A stretch of 64,000 nt of DNA from JAKFWF01 sp963741505 (lineage in GTDB: Bacteria > Pseudomonadota > Alphaproteobacteria > Rhizobiales > Hyphomicrobiaceae), in NCBI GenBank assembly GCA_963741505.1, contig CAVUIJ010000013.1:62001-126000 (forward strand), in the 5' to 3' direction. The position numbers and the translations under genes were made by a program. The stretch's first letter is position 1. Each line of letters begins with the position of its first letter. Positions 9,593 to 17,768 of the stretch are shown piece after piece. The notes under the pieces were generated by a model. That model was not told where the DNA came from. It worked only from the letters and a program-made list of their open reading frames with translations, and searched no databases.

Positions 9593-11215
9593 CTACATTG
9601 CCATCTCCGGCGCAGCTGCTGCTTCCGCCTTGGTCTCGGGCAGCTCCGTCATGGTCGCTTCCGTCAATAGCAGAACGCTTGCGACCGACACCGCGTTCTC
9701 GAGCGCGATGCGCACGACCTTCGTCGGATCGATGATGCCGGCCTCGACCAGGTCGACGTATTCGTTGCGCGCCGCATCGAAACCGATGTTGCCTTTGCCC
9801 TCGAGCATTCGGGCCACAACGACGCCGCCGTCGACCGCGGAGTTCTCCGCAATCTGTCTGGCAGGAACGACCAGCGCTCGTCTCAGGATCTGCACTCCGG
9901 TCTTCTCATCGCCCTGGGACGAAGCCTCCAGCTTCGTCAGCGCGTCGACACAACGAAGCAGCGCCAGACCACCGCCCGGCACGACGCCTTCGGCGATCGC
10001 CGCTTTCGTCGCACTGATCGCATCTTCGAGAGCGTCCTTCCTGGTCTTCATCTCCGCCTCGGCGGGAGCGCCAACCCGAATTACCGCAACTCCGCCGGCA
10101 AGTTTGGCGAGCCGCTCCTGCAGCTTCTCACGGTCATAGGTCGAGGTCGTCTCCTCCATCTGCGCCCTGATCTGCCGGGTGCGAGCCTCGATGTCGGCCT
10201 TCTTGCCGGCGCCGTCGACGATGGTGGTATTGTCTTTGTCAATGGTGACGCGCCTGGCGCTGCCAAGCATCTCGCGCGTGACATTCTCGAGCTTTATGCC
10301 GACGTCCTCGCTGATCACTGTGCCGCCGGTCAGAACGGCGATATCCTCGAGCATGGCCTTGCGGCGGTCGCCAAACCCCGGCGCCTTGACCGCGGCCGCC
10401 TTGAGTCCACCGCGCAGCTTGTTCACGACGAGCGTTGCCAGCGCTTCGCCTTCGATGTCCTCGGCAATAACCAGAAGCGGCTTTGCTGACTGGACCACGC
10501 TTTCGAGAACCGGCAGCAGTGCCTGCAGACCGGTCAGGCGCTTCTCGTGGATCAGAATCAAGGGGTCTGCCAACTCGACCGTCATCTTCTCCGGGTTGGT
10601 AACGAAATACGGCGAGACGAACCCGCGATCGAACTGCATGCCTTCGACGACATCCAACGTGGTTTCGGTTGTCTTTGCCTCTTCGACCGTGATCACGCCC
10701 TCGCCGCCGACCTTCTCCATTGCATCGGCCACCATCTCGCCGATGCTCTGATCGTTGTGCGCGGATATCGTCGCGACCTGCGCCTGTTCCTTGCGTTCGC
10801 GAACCGGCCGCGACATCGCCTTCAAGGCTTCGACCGCCGCAGCCGTAGCTCGGTCGAGCCCACGCTTGATGTCAATGGCGCTGGCGCCTGCCACGACATT
10901 GCGTATTCCGTCGGCGAGTATCGCATGAGCGAGTATCGTCGAAGTGCTGGTGCCATCGCCGACGATTTCTCCCGTTTTTTCGGCCGCCTGACGCAGCATC
11001 TGAGCGCCGAGATTCTCCTCCGGGTCCTTGAGGTCGAATTCCTTGGCAATCGTCACGCCGTCATTGCACACCAGCGGCGCGCCCCATTTCCTTTGGATCA
11101 ATACTGACTTGGACTTGGGACCAAGGGTGACGCGGATGGCGTCGGCCAATTGCGCTGAACCACGCAGAATTTTCTCCCGCGCCGCGGAACGAAAGAGAAC
11201 CTGTTTGTGGGCCAT
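9593..11215 (-). CDS. groEL: Divergent GroEL-type chaperonin (orphan, no groES beside it)
   Basis: A 540-residue group I chaperonin. The hallmark ATP-binding segments are present: LGPKSKSVLIQ, NDGVTIAKE, VGDGTSTSTIL (canonical form GDGTTTAT), VVPGGGLALLRC and NSAVDGGVV. The C-terminus is ELPETKAEAAAAPEMAM, without the usual GGM repeats. Several normally invariant residues differ, so this looks like a specialised paralogue and not the housekeeping copy. The start ATG at 11215 has GAGGAG just upstream. No groES-sized frame precedes it, and I could not find the inverted repeat of a CIRCE element in the 557-bp leader. It is followed by the PIMT-esterase fusion on the same strand, so a chaperone plus protein-repair unit is likely. 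It would need GroES from elsewhere. Confidence 0.92.
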   Translation of the reverse strand: MAHKQVLFRSAAREKILRGSAQLADAIRVTLGPKSKSVLIQRKWGAPLVCNDGVTIAKEFDLKDPEENLGAQMLRQAAEKTGEIVGDGTSTSTILAHAILADGIRNVVAGASAIDIKRGLDRATAAAVEALKAMSRPVRERKEQAQVATISAHNDQSIGEMVADAMEKVGGEGVITVEEAKTTETTLDVVEGMQFDRGFVSPYFVTNPEKMTVELADPLILIHEKRLTGLQALLPVLESVVQSAKPLLVIAEDIEGEALATLVVNKLRGGLKAAAVKAPGFGDRRKAMLEDIAVLTGGTVISEDVGIKLENVTREMLGSARRVTIDKDNTTIVDGAGKKADIEARTRQIRAQMEETTSTYDREKLQERLAKLAGGVAVIRVGAPAEAEMKTRKDALEDAISATKAAIAEGVVPGGGLALLRCVDALTKLEASSQGDEKTGVQILRRALVVPARQIAENSAVDGGVVVARMLEGKGNIGFDAARNEYVDLVEAGIIDPTKVVRIALENAVSVASVLLLTEATMTELPETKAEAAAAPEMAM

Positions 11216-11772
11216 GTCTACTCCTCAAGGCATCGAGCGAACATCGAGCAAGTGTGCGTTGGCAAGGCATCCACCATTGGCCGATGCGCGCACCTGCACC
11301 AGCCGGCGTCGGCGATGTTGCCGACCGCATAATTGCTCGCCCGACCGCTCGATCGGCAGCAATGTCGGTGCGTCAGCAGCAGCAAGAAGCTCGCTACCGA
11401 TGAATTATCGACACCAAATGTGCGTGATGAGCGTTGACGTTGATCAATCTGGGAACGCAGCAAAACGGGTCAAAAGCAATTATTGGATTGTCAGCCCTGG
11501 GCCTGCGTATGAAAGCGATGGTCCCGGGTGCCGTAGGTCGGCCGCCGACCCCGCCAAAGATGTTCGTCGCTGGCGCGGAGAAGAGGATTGTCTTTGGTCT
11601 CGTCGCCGATTTCGGCATTTCCGCCCGCGACGCCGGACCGCTCATCGTGGCGCGACTGCGACGGTGGGTGTATAAGCCGTGAGCTTGACGACGTTCCATG
11701 AGCCAGCTACATGTTCACGCTAATGGCCCTGTCTGTTCTAGCGTCTCTGGGCTCCCAACCCTGGAGACGGCT
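11216..11772. other. Leader region of groEL paralogue; no convincing gene
   Basis: 557 bp between the groEL start (minus) and a small plus-strand gene. Open frames of 80-100 codons occur on both strands around 11394-11699 but overlap each other and lack recognisable sequence or good ribosome binding sites. The segment should contain the groEL promoter. No heat-shock operator was recognised. Confidence 0.4.
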
Positions 11773-12012
11773 ATGAAAAGAGCATTGCTCAAGATTGAAG
11801 ACGGCGCGCAGTTCTGCGGTGCAGTGACCTACATCGAGCCCGGCCTCTATCGTGCGCACTGTTACGCGCTGATCGACGGCGGCAGCTCAATCGACATGGA
11901 GCTTCCCGAACACGAGATGTGCGACAGTCGCGATGCGGGCGTTAGATGGATCAAGAGACGGGCGGCAGCACGGGGTTTCAACCGCGTGACGTTTGACGCG
12001 GTGCCTTCTTAG
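11773..12012 (+). CDS. Small hypothetical protein
   Basis: 79 residues from ATG 11773. GGAG at 11763 gives a suitable ribosome binding site, so the longer reading from 11698 is not preferred. The product is soluble and mixed alpha/beta (MKRALLKIEDGAQFCGAVTY, later MELPEHEMCDSRDAGVRWIK). It has three Cys but no metal-binding spacing that I recognise. No signal peptide or membrane segment is present. It stands alone between the groEL leader and the tRNA gene. Function unknown. It could be a conserved alphaproteobacterial orphan, which a database search would settle. Confidence 0.5.
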   Translation: MKRALLKIEDGAQFCGAVTYIEPGLYRAHCYALIDGGSSIDMELPEHEMCDSRDAGVRWIKRRAAARGFNRVTFDAVPS

Positions 12013-12089
12013 AACACAGCAAGAGAGCAGCATATGTTACTGGGCCCACGGATAGGCCCTCCCAGAACTCCCATATCTATTGGGAGATA

Positions 12090-12166
12090 TGGTAGCGGGA
12101 CCCGGACTTGAACCGGGGACCTACGGATTATGATTCCGCCGCTCTAACCAGCTGAGCTATCCCGCC
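12090..12166 (-). tRNA. tRNA-Met (anticodon CAT)
   Basis: A 77-nt cloverleaf on the minus strand, read from 12166. The 5' acceptor strand GGCGGGA pairs with TCCCGCT (G1-U72 wobble) and the CCA end is encoded. The D-arm is AGCTCAGCTGGTTAGAGC. The anticodon stem GCGGA/TCCGT carries loop ATCATAA, giving CAT. The T-arm is CCCGGTTCAAGTCCGGG. The sequence resembles elongator tRNA-Met of Alphaproteobacteria. A CAT anticodon could also be tRNA-Ile2 after lysidine modification, but the body fits Met better, and it is not the initiator type. An 8-bp inverted repeat (12071-12078 with 12085-12092) overlaps the 3' end and may be part of processing. Confidence 0.93.
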
Positions 12167-12269
12167 ACGCCTCGACGCAAGGCGACACCGCCAATTTTCA
12201 GCGGCTGCGCTCGGTATAGAAACGCTGCCCCGGCGCGTCAAGCGAAGTTCGCCAGAGCCTGCCGGATGC

Positions 12270-12989
12270 TCAAGCGCTATGCGTCTTCGTGAAGCGCATC
12301 ATGGTGAAGATGCCCATGGGCCGCAGCGCACGGCTTTCAACGAGTTTCAGCTCGGGTGCCACCATCACCCGATCGACGTCGAACACCGGCCGCCAACCGA
12401 GCTTGTCGGCGAACGGCGCCATGCGCCGCTCGACCCAGCCGCGCATGCCATCCTCGGTGCTGAAATGGTTGACGAGCAGGACCTGCCCGCCCGGCTTGCA
12501 CACGCGAGCCAGTTCTTTCATCACCTTTTCCGGCTCCGGCACCACCGTCATCACGTACATGGCGACGACGGTATCGAACACGCCATCAGGAAAGGTCAGC
12601 TGGCCGGCGTCCATCTCGTGCAGGCCGGTGACATTGCTCAGCTTCAGTTCGGCCACCCGCTCGCGCGCCTTCTCGAGCATTTCCGGCGACAGATCGATGC
12701 CGACGATCTCGAGATCGCGCTTATAGGCCGGCAGCGACAACCCGGTGCCGACGCCCACCTCGAGCACTCGTCCCGAGCTGCGATTGATGATTTCGACCGC
12801 ATGCTTGCGACCCTCGGAGGCAACCTTGCCGAAGGTGTGGTCATACACCGGGGCCCACCGCCGATAGGCGGTCCGGATCGAATGCTCTTCCATCTGTGGA
12901 TTGCGGCCATGCACGAATGCATGCGCCCTGGCCGCGATCGCGGACGCCTTGCGCCGCGGTTCCATCGAGCGAACAGGTTCACCTGACAC
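12270..12989 (-). CDS. pmtA: PmtA-type phosphatidylethanolamine N-methyltransferase
   Basis: A 239-residue soluble SAM-dependent methyltransferase of the Rhodobacter/Sinorhizobium PmtA type, which makes phosphatidylcholine from phosphatidylethanolamine at the inner membrane. Visible motifs: YRRWAPVYDHTFGKV, SAM-binding VLEVGVGTGLSLP, acidic IVGIDLSPEMLEKAR, MDAGQLTFPDGVFDTV, and post-motif GGQVLLVNHFSTEDG. The GTG start at 12989 is preferred because GAGGAG lies 8 bases upstream; the first ATG inside is residue 9. It is transcribed alone, with tRNA-Met downstream and mnmA upstream on the same strand. The alternative is another ubiE-like methyltransferase, but the YDHTFGKV and GRVLEVGVGTGLSLP segments favour PmtA. 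Confidence 0.85.
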   Translation of the reverse strand: MSGEPVRSMEPRRKASAIAARAHAFVHGRNPQMEEHSIRTAYRRWAPVYDHTFGKVASEGRKHAVEIINRSSGRVLEVGVGTGLSLPAYKRDLEIVGIDLSPEMLEKARERVAELKLSNVTGLHEMDAGQLTFPDGVFDTVVAMYVMTVVPEPEKVMKELARVCKPGGQVLLVNHFSTEDGMRGWVERRMAPFADKLGWRPVFDVDRVMVAPELKLVESRALRPMGIFTMMRFTKTHSA

Positions 12990-13120
12990 CGGATCAACTC
13001 CTCATTCCAAAGTTAACGCGCCGCAGAGCGCCGGTTCGACTAAGTTACACGCTTCAATTGTCATAGGGCAGTGATCGTGACAAGCACTCCGATAGCTTAG
13101 GGAGTTCTTGAGTGCATCAC

Positions 13121-14344
13121 CTAAGGCGGCGCGCTTGGCGCCGCCCTGGCATTGCTGGCCAAGACCGTGCCGGCGCCGTCCCGCCCTGCGTTCTCAGCCC
13201 GCGCGATCCAACCGCCACCGAGCAGCCGCGAGCGCGCCGCGGCGTCCTCGTAGAAAACGCAGGCCTGGCCTGCCGAAATGCCATATTCGGCAGCCGCCAG
13301 CTCGACAATGGCCAAGCCGCCGTCGCGGAAATGCAGCGTCGCAGGCTGCGGCCGCTGCTGCGACCGCAACTTGGCGTGGATATCTACAGATCGCCCCGAA
13401 GCCGCGATCCGGGCCTCGCCCAGCCAGTTCACCTGCCGCAGCGCGACGGCGACCGTACGCAGCTGCTCGCGCGGGCCGACTACGACCCGGCGCGTCCTCG
13501 GCTCCAGCCGAACGACAAACAACGGTTCGGCGGCCTGGATGTTCAGGCCGCGGCGCTGGCCGATCGTAAAATTCACAATGCCGGCGTGGCGGCCGAGAAC
13601 GCGGCCATCGACATGGACGATCTCACCTGCGGTGTCGGCATCGGGCCGCAGGCGCGCGATGACGTCAGTGTAGCGACCGGTCGGCACGAAACAGATATCC
13701 TGGCTGTCCGGCTTGTCGGCGAGCGGCAGCCCAAGGGCCGCGGCGCGTGTGCGGACATCGCTCTTGCTCATGTCGCCAAGTGGAAAGCAAAGCCGGTCGA
13801 TCTGCTCAGCCGTCGTCGAGAACAAGAAATAGCTCTGATCGCGCTCGCCATCGGCAGCACGAACCAAGTGCGGACCGGCCGGCGTGTCACGGCGGGCGAT
13901 ATAGTGGCCGGTCGCCATCAGGTCGGCGCCGAGTTCCCCCGCCGTATCAAGCAGGTCCTTGAACTTCACCTGTGCGTTGCATGTCACACACGGGATCGGC
14001 GTCTCGCCGGCGAGGTAGCTGTCGGCGAACGACTGGATTACGGCCGCCTCGAAGCGCTGCTCGTAGTCGAGCACATAGTGCGGGATACCGATGTGATCGG
14101 CCACCCGCCTGGCATCGTGAATGTCCTGGCCGGCACAGCAGCTGCCGCGACGGCGGCTCGCCTCGCCGTGATCGTAAAGTTGTAGCGTCACACCAATGAC
14201 TTCGTGCCCCTCGGCCTGCAACAAGGCGGCGGCAACCGAACTGTCGACGCCGCCCGACATGGCCACAACGATACGCTTGCGGCCTGGTACTAGCGGCGTG
14301 GAAGGTCGGATCAAAGTCGGGGAGGTTTTCGGCGCTACGGCCAT
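13121..14344 (-). CDS. mnmA: tRNA-specific 2-thiouridylase MnmA
   Basis: Catalyses sulfur insertion at U34 of tRNAs for Lys, Glu and Gln, using ATP and a persulfide relay. The PP-loop SGGVDSSVAAALL is near the N-terminus. The catalytic Cys pair lies in ETPIPCVTCNAQVKF and SQDICFVPTG. ATGHYIARRD and FTIGQRRGLN are also family signatures. The ATG at 14344 (MAVAPKTS) is preferred to a TTG 51 bases upstream; the product is about 407 residues, slightly longer than E. coli MnmA. The C-terminal beta-barrel is complete and the protein ends in a low-complexity Ala/Pro tail. No partner gene is adjacent. Confidence 0.93.
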   Translation of the reverse strand: MAVAPKTSPTLIRPSTPLVPGRKRIVVAMSGGVDSSVAAALLQAEGHEVIGVTLQLYDHGEASRRRGSCCAGQDIHDARRVADHIGIPHYVLDYEQRFEAAVIQSFADSYLAGETPIPCVTCNAQVKFKDLLDTAGELGADLMATGHYIARRDTPAGPHLVRAADGERDQSYFLFSTTAEQIDRLCFPLGDMSKSDVRTRAAALGLPLADKPDSQDICFVPTGRYTDVIARLRPDADTAGEIVHVDGRVLGRHAGIVNFTIGQRRGLNIQAAEPLFVVRLEPRTRRVVVGPREQLRTVAVALRQVNWLGEARIAASGRSVDIHAKLRSQQRPQPATLHFRDGGLAIVELAAAEYGISAGQACVFYEDAAARSRLLGGGWIARAENAGRDGAGTVLASNARAAPSAPP

Positions 14345-14707
14345 ATTGCGAAAGAATTCCAGTTGAGCCGGTACGCATCGCGGTTGGCGAAGCAAATGGA
14401 CGCACTAGTCCTGCTCCCCGCGCCGTATCCCGATGACGCATACCGGTAGCCATGTGCACCGAAAGAATGGCGGTTGCAAGACGCAACCCGCGGCGACGCG
14501 CATCAACCGTTGCGCCATAAGCCGCCGGGTCACCTCGCCGGCCGGGCCCAGAACTTCGATCTGAATGCTTGACATGAGCAAATCGTTGCTACAAATTACT
14601 ATGCAAAATGAGACGGTTGATTGGAGTATCTTTACCTAAAAGTTTAGATCAAAATTTATTGCATTCGACTATCGTGATGCTGGGTCTTGAACCGTGTTGT
14701 GAGTACG
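14345..14707. promoter_or_regulatory. Divergent promoter region between mnmA and sciP
   Basis: 363 bp without a gene. The half nearest sciP (about 14590-14670) is AT-rich compared with its surroundings (ACCTAAAAGTTTAGATC contains the inverted repeat CTAAAAGTTTAG). It should carry the sciP promoter. No exact CtrA site (TTAA-N7-TTAA) was found here. Confidence 0.35.
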
Positions 14708-14989
14708 ATGACCGAACAGCAATTCAGAGCGCGAGTGCGTTACGTGATCGGCCCCGATGGGAGCCCGCTCACAGTCGCCGATCTACCGCCACGGGAGACC
14801 AAGCGGTGGGTCATACGTCGCAAAGCCGAGGTAGTGGCAGCCGTTCGCGGTGGGCTATTGAGCCTTGAGGAGGCGTGCGAGCGGTATAAGCTCACCGTCG
14901 ACGAGTTCCTCAGTTGGCAGCGGTCGATCGACCGCCATGGCCTGCCGGGCCTGCGCGCAACCCGCGTGCAGGAATACCGCGGACCTTGA
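14708..14989 (+). CDS. sciP: SciP-like CtrA inhibitor (DUF1153 family)
   Basis: A 93-residue protein of the DUF1153/SciP family. In Caulobacter, SciP is a small helix-turn-helix protein that binds CtrA and represses CtrA-activated promoters in G1. The match is direct: VIGPDGSPLTVADLPP, KRWVIRRKAEVVAAVRGGLL and SLEEACERYKLTVDEFLSWQ are highly conserved in SciP. ATG 14708 is chosen (MTEQQFRARV); an upstream start at 14687 adds seven residues and is less likely. The gene is monocistronic. Its presence implies a CtrA cell-cycle circuit in this organism and fits the nearby fliJ and the Flp pili further along. That the binding target is CtrA here is inferred from the family. Confidence 0.88.
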   Translation: MTEQQFRARVRYVIGPDGSPLTVADLPPRETKRWVIRRKAEVVAAVRGGLLSLEEACERYKLTVDEFLSWQRSIDRHGLPGLRATRVQEYRGP

Positions 14990-15072
14990 GGTTGCAGCGA
15001 CCTGCGCAATTCGTTGACGGGCGACCGCGAAAGTGGGGCGCCCCTCGGGTTTTTGTCGATTGTGTCGATGAT

Positions 15073-15615
15073 CTAGCGGGCCGGGGGATTAACCTTGGCC
15101 TTTGTCTTTTTCGGTGCCTCGGGCGCGGGCGGCGCGGCGACCTCGATCGGCTTTAACGTGCATTCCCGGCGCCCCTGGGCCCACTGGAACACGTCGGCGC
15201 GCATCTGCACCGCGATCGGCTCCGGCATCTTGAGGTTCTCGACATTGATCGTGGTCTGCTCGCCCGATTGCGCCAGCTCGACCTTGAACGCCTTGGCGCC
15301 CCATGGCTTCGGCCCGTTTAGCTCCCGCTCGAGCACCGCGATCTCGACGGCGCCGCCGTTCGCCGGCGATTCGGCATCGGCGTGAAAGATATGCGTCTTC
15401 TTCAGCTGGCCATTGGTCGCAAACCAGCAACTCATAGCGCCGCGCGCAATCAGTCCGTAGATGTCGGCGGTTTGGCCTTCGAAGCGGCTGGGTTCGCCGG
15501 CAACGGGCGCAATTTTCGGCAATGAAGCGGTGATCGTTTGCGTCGCACAGGCGGCCAGGGTCAGACCCGCCGTGAGCGTCGATAAGTTCAGTACATGTCG
15601 GCGCAGTCCCAGCAT
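15073..15615 (-). CDS. Putative lipoprotein of unknown function
   Basis: 180 residues from ATG 15615. The N-terminus is a lipoprotein signal: MLGLRRHVLN, hydrophobic TLTAGLTLAAC with a lipobox LAAC at about residue 24. The mature protein has a globular part of mixed alpha/beta character (RFEGQTADIYGLIARGAMSC, HADAESPANGG, RELNGPKPWG). It ends in a Pro/Ala/Lys-rich tail (VAAPPAPEAPKKTKAKVNPP). The longer reading from 15681 would bury the signal peptide. The gene is separated from fliJ by a terminator and is probably transcribed alone. No function can be given. Confidence 0.7.
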   Translation of the reverse strand: MLGLRRHVLNLSTLTAGLTLAACATQTITASLPKIAPVAGEPSRFEGQTADIYGLIARGAMSCWFATNGQLKKTHIFHADAESPANGGAVEIAVLERELNGPKPWGAKAFKVELAQSGEQTTINVENLKMPEPIAVQMRADVFQWAQGRRECTLKPIEVAAPPAPEAPKKTKAKVNPPAR

Positions 15616-15679
15616 CGTGTCGCTTCGGGCGCTCCATCGCGGCGTTGTCGATGCCGCAGAGTTCCCACAGGCAATGCCC

Positions 15680-15707
15680 AAAAAGCAAGCGCCCCGAAAC
15701 GGGGCGC
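15680..15707 (-). terminator. Rho-independent terminator downstream of fliJ
   Basis: On the minus strand GCGCCCCG-TTT-CGGGGCGC (15689-15707) is followed by TTGCTTTTT. It lies about 40 bp after the fliJ stop and would end fliJ transcription before the lipoprotein gene. Confidence 0.8.
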
Positions 15708-15744
15708 CTGAGTTTTAGTGGATGTGCCGAATCGACTTGTTGGC

Positions 15745-16125
15745 TCAGCGCATCGATAGGCCAGATGCGCGATCGGTCCGGCGCCGGCCGCGTTCCGGCT
15801 CACGCGGATCCGCCGTCGACACTGCGTTGAGATCAGCCTGAGCGGCATCGCGCTCGCGCACCGCGGCATCGAGTTTGGCCACCAGGCCATCGATCGAGGA
15901 CTTGAGATTGCTGCGGCGCTGGCCCGCGGCCTTGGCGAACGTGGAATAGGCGAAGTGGCTGGCATCCTTGACGCCGGTCCGGTCCTCTTCGGCACTGATC
16001 TGGCGGTCGAGATCAACCGCCATCTGCTCGAACTCGCGGATCATGTGCTCCAGATCGGCTACTTTGCGCGCCTTCTCGCTCGCTTCGAAGCGTTTCAAGC
16101 GCAAGGCTGCGTCTCGTGATTTCAT
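15745..16125 (-). CDS. fliJ: Flagellar export protein FliJ
   Basis: A 126-residue, almost entirely helical, highly charged protein. The N-terminal MKSRDAALRLKRFEASEKAR and following heptads (VADLEHMIREFEQMAVDLD) match the short alphaproteobacterial FliJ. HFAYSTFAKAAGQRR is another family signature. FliJ is the coiled-coil stalk protein that connects the FliI ATPase to the FlhA gate of the flagellar export apparatus in the cytoplasm. No fliI or other flagellar gene lies in the window, so fliJ is separated from the main flagellar clusters. It is about 0.8 kb from sciP, whose family controls CtrA-dependent flagellar genes. Some other coiled-coil protein is possible but less likely. Confidence 0.8.
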   Translation of the reverse strand: MKSRDAALRLKRFEASEKARKVADLEHMIREFEQMAVDLDRQISAEEDRTGVKDASHFAYSTFAKAAGQRRSNLKSSIDGLVAKLDAAVRERDAAQADLNAVSTADPREPERGRRRTDRASGLSMR

Positions 16126-16617
16126 GTCCGATACCCTCTACTTTATTCGAACACCTGCCGACTGCCGCTTCAAACTTCGTGCCAGTTCTTGGCCAGCGCA
16201 GACCCGCGATCGTTGCGATCACTGTGCGCGAAGCATCTGGGTTACGAATGTTTCAAACCGCAGTCCCGTCCATTCATGCTTTTTTCTTCCTCCCAGCAGT
16301 ATGCCGAATAGCGCTTAAATTGCCGTGAATTCAAGCCTTCTCTCGACAGATCAGCGGTTTAGCTGTGTTTTCGTATGTTGAATAGTAATATTAATACGGT
16401 TGAGCGCGTTCTTGCATGCCAGTTCACCGGTTCTTGCATTGGTGGCACCGCCCTCCTGCAGCACGGCGACACTGCATCGATGCCATCCGTGCCCGTTGAT
16501 CATAGCCTCTCAACCTGCTTAAGCTTGCGCAAGAAGTACCGACGGAGCAGACGCGGCCTCGCACCAGGCAGAGGCGCCGATGCTAACGGACCAGCCGCCG
16601 CCATGGGAGGAGTTTTC
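16126..16617. other. Divergent intergenic region, fliJ / TRAP operon
   Basis: 492 bp without a convincing gene. The plus frame from 16375 runs into the TRAP binding-protein gene but has no family sequence before residue 82, and the GTG at 16618 has a much better ribosome binding site. The segment around 16370-16400 is AT-rich (TTGAATAGTAATATTAATAC) and could be part of the TRAP promoter. Confidence 0.4.
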
Positions 16618-17664
16618 GTGAAAATCAGCCGCCGTCAAATGGTTGCAGCCGCCAGCGCAGCTATCAGCATGCCATTCATCTCCCGCTTTGCCCATGGCCA
16701 GGCCGTGGTCACGCTCAAGCTGCACCACTTTCTTCCACCCGTCGCCAACGGTCATGCCAAGATGCTGGTGCCCTGGGTCAAACAGGTCGAAGCCGACAGC
16801 CAAGGTAAGATCAGGATCGACATCTTCCCGTCGATGCAGCTCGGCGGTACGCCGCCCCAACTCTACGATCAAGCGCGTGACGGCGTCGTCGATATCGTGT
16901 GGACGCTGCCTGGATCGACGCCCGGCCGCTTCCCGACAACGGAAGTTTTCGAGCTGCCGTTCATTGCCGCGCGGCGCGGCATCGTCAATGCTCAGGCGGC
17001 GCAGGAATTCGCCGACGCCCACCTCAAGGACGAGGTCAAGGACGTCAAGATCCTGTCCTATTGGGCACACGACGCCGGGCTCATTCATGCCAACAAGCAG
17101 GTGAAATCGCTCGAGGATCTCAAGGGCCTGAAGCTGCGCAATCCGACCCGCCTCGCCGGTGAGGCACTGAAGGCGCTTGGCGCCACGTCGATCGGCATGC
17201 CGGTGCCGCAAGTACCCGAAAGCCTGGCGCAGAAGGTGATCGACGGCGCCGTAGTGCCGTGGGAGGTCGTGCCTGCGATCAAGGTGCACGAACTGGTCAA
17301 GTTCCACACCGAGATCCCCGGCTCGCCGACGCTCTATACCGCGAGCTTCTTCCTCGCCATGAACAAGGCCAAGTACGATGGCCTGCCGCCAGACCTGAAG
17401 GCGGTCATGGACAAGAATTCCGGTCAGGCGTTCGCGAAGCTCGCCGGCGGCATGTGGGACGAGGCCGGCGCGACCGTGCTCGACATGGTCAAGAAGCGCG
17501 GCAATACGATCAGTTCAATCAGCGAAGAAGAAAAAGCCAAGTGGATCAAGGCCTGCGAGCCCGTCACCGCAGCCTGGATCGAGCAGGCCAAGGGCAAGGG
17601 CCTGGACGGCGCCAAATTGATCGCCGAGGCCAAAGCTCTGGTCGCCAAGTATGACAAGGCCTGA
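16618..17664 (+). CDS. dctP: TRAP transporter substrate-binding protein (DctP family)
   Basis: A 348-residue periplasmic binding protein of a tripartite ATP-independent transporter. GTG 16618 is chosen: GGGAGGAG lies 5 bases upstream. The start VKISRRQMVAAASAAISMPF looks like a Tat signal (SRRQM), with cleavage near AHG. The mature protein shows DctP/SmoM-type sequence: LKLHHFLPPVANGHAKMLVP, IDIFPSMQLGGTPPQLYDQA, LKGLKLRNPTRLAGEALKAL (the conserved Arg here normally binds the substrate carboxylate), then VIDGAVVPWEVVPAIKVHEL. The likely ligand is an organic acid. The exact one cannot be read from sequence. It is the first gene of a dctP-dctQ-dctM operon, with a hairpin between it and dctQ. 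Confidence 0.92.
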   Translation: MKISRRQMVAAASAAISMPFISRFAHGQAVVTLKLHHFLPPVANGHAKMLVPWVKQVEADSQGKIRIDIFPSMQLGGTPPQLYDQARDGVVDIVWTLPGSTPGRFPTTEVFELPFIAARRGIVNAQAAQEFADAHLKDEVKDVKILSYWAHDAGLIHANKQVKSLEDLKGLKLRNPTRLAGEALKALGATSIGMPVPQVPESLAQKVIDGAVVPWEVVPAIKVHELVKFHTEIPGSPTLYTASFFLAMNKAKYDGLPPDLKAVMDKNSGQAFAKLAGGMWDEAGATVLDMVKKRGNTISSISEEEKAKWIKACEPVTAAWIEQAKGKGLDGAKLIAEAKALVAKYDKA

Positions 17665-17704
17665 AGCCGAAGCCGCCCCGCATTCCCGGTAATTCGCCAA
17701 CCCC

Positions 17705-17732
17705 GGCCCGCCCGCGTCGAACCGGACGGGCC
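17705..17732 (+). promoter_or_regulatory. Intercistronic hairpin between dctP and dctQ
   Basis: GGCCCGCCCG (17705-17714) pairs with CGGACGGGCC (17723-17732) with one mismatch and an 8-nt loop. There is no T-run, so a full terminator is unlikely. Such a structure could protect the dctP 3' end and keep binding protein in excess over the permease. Confidence 0.5.
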
Positions 17733-17768
17733 ATCAGGCGAGCTTCGGCGTTCTCTTGGAGGACTGCA

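Noticed and set aside
8463..10139. Plus-strand open frame of 558 codons opposite the PIMT fusion and groEL
   Set aside because: It spans two clear minus-strand genes, and its translation is low-complexity shadow sequence.
11216..11400. CIRCE element (HrcA operator) for the groEL paralogue
   Set aside because: No copy of the 9-bp inverted repeat with 9-bp spacer was found in the leader.
11394..11699. Possible genes on both strands in the groEL leader
   Set aside because: Overlapping frames, no good ribosome binding sites and no recognisable sequence.
12071..12092. Inverted repeat beside tRNA-Met as a terminator
   Set aside because: The stem is short and AT-rich, overlaps the mature CCA end and has no T-run.
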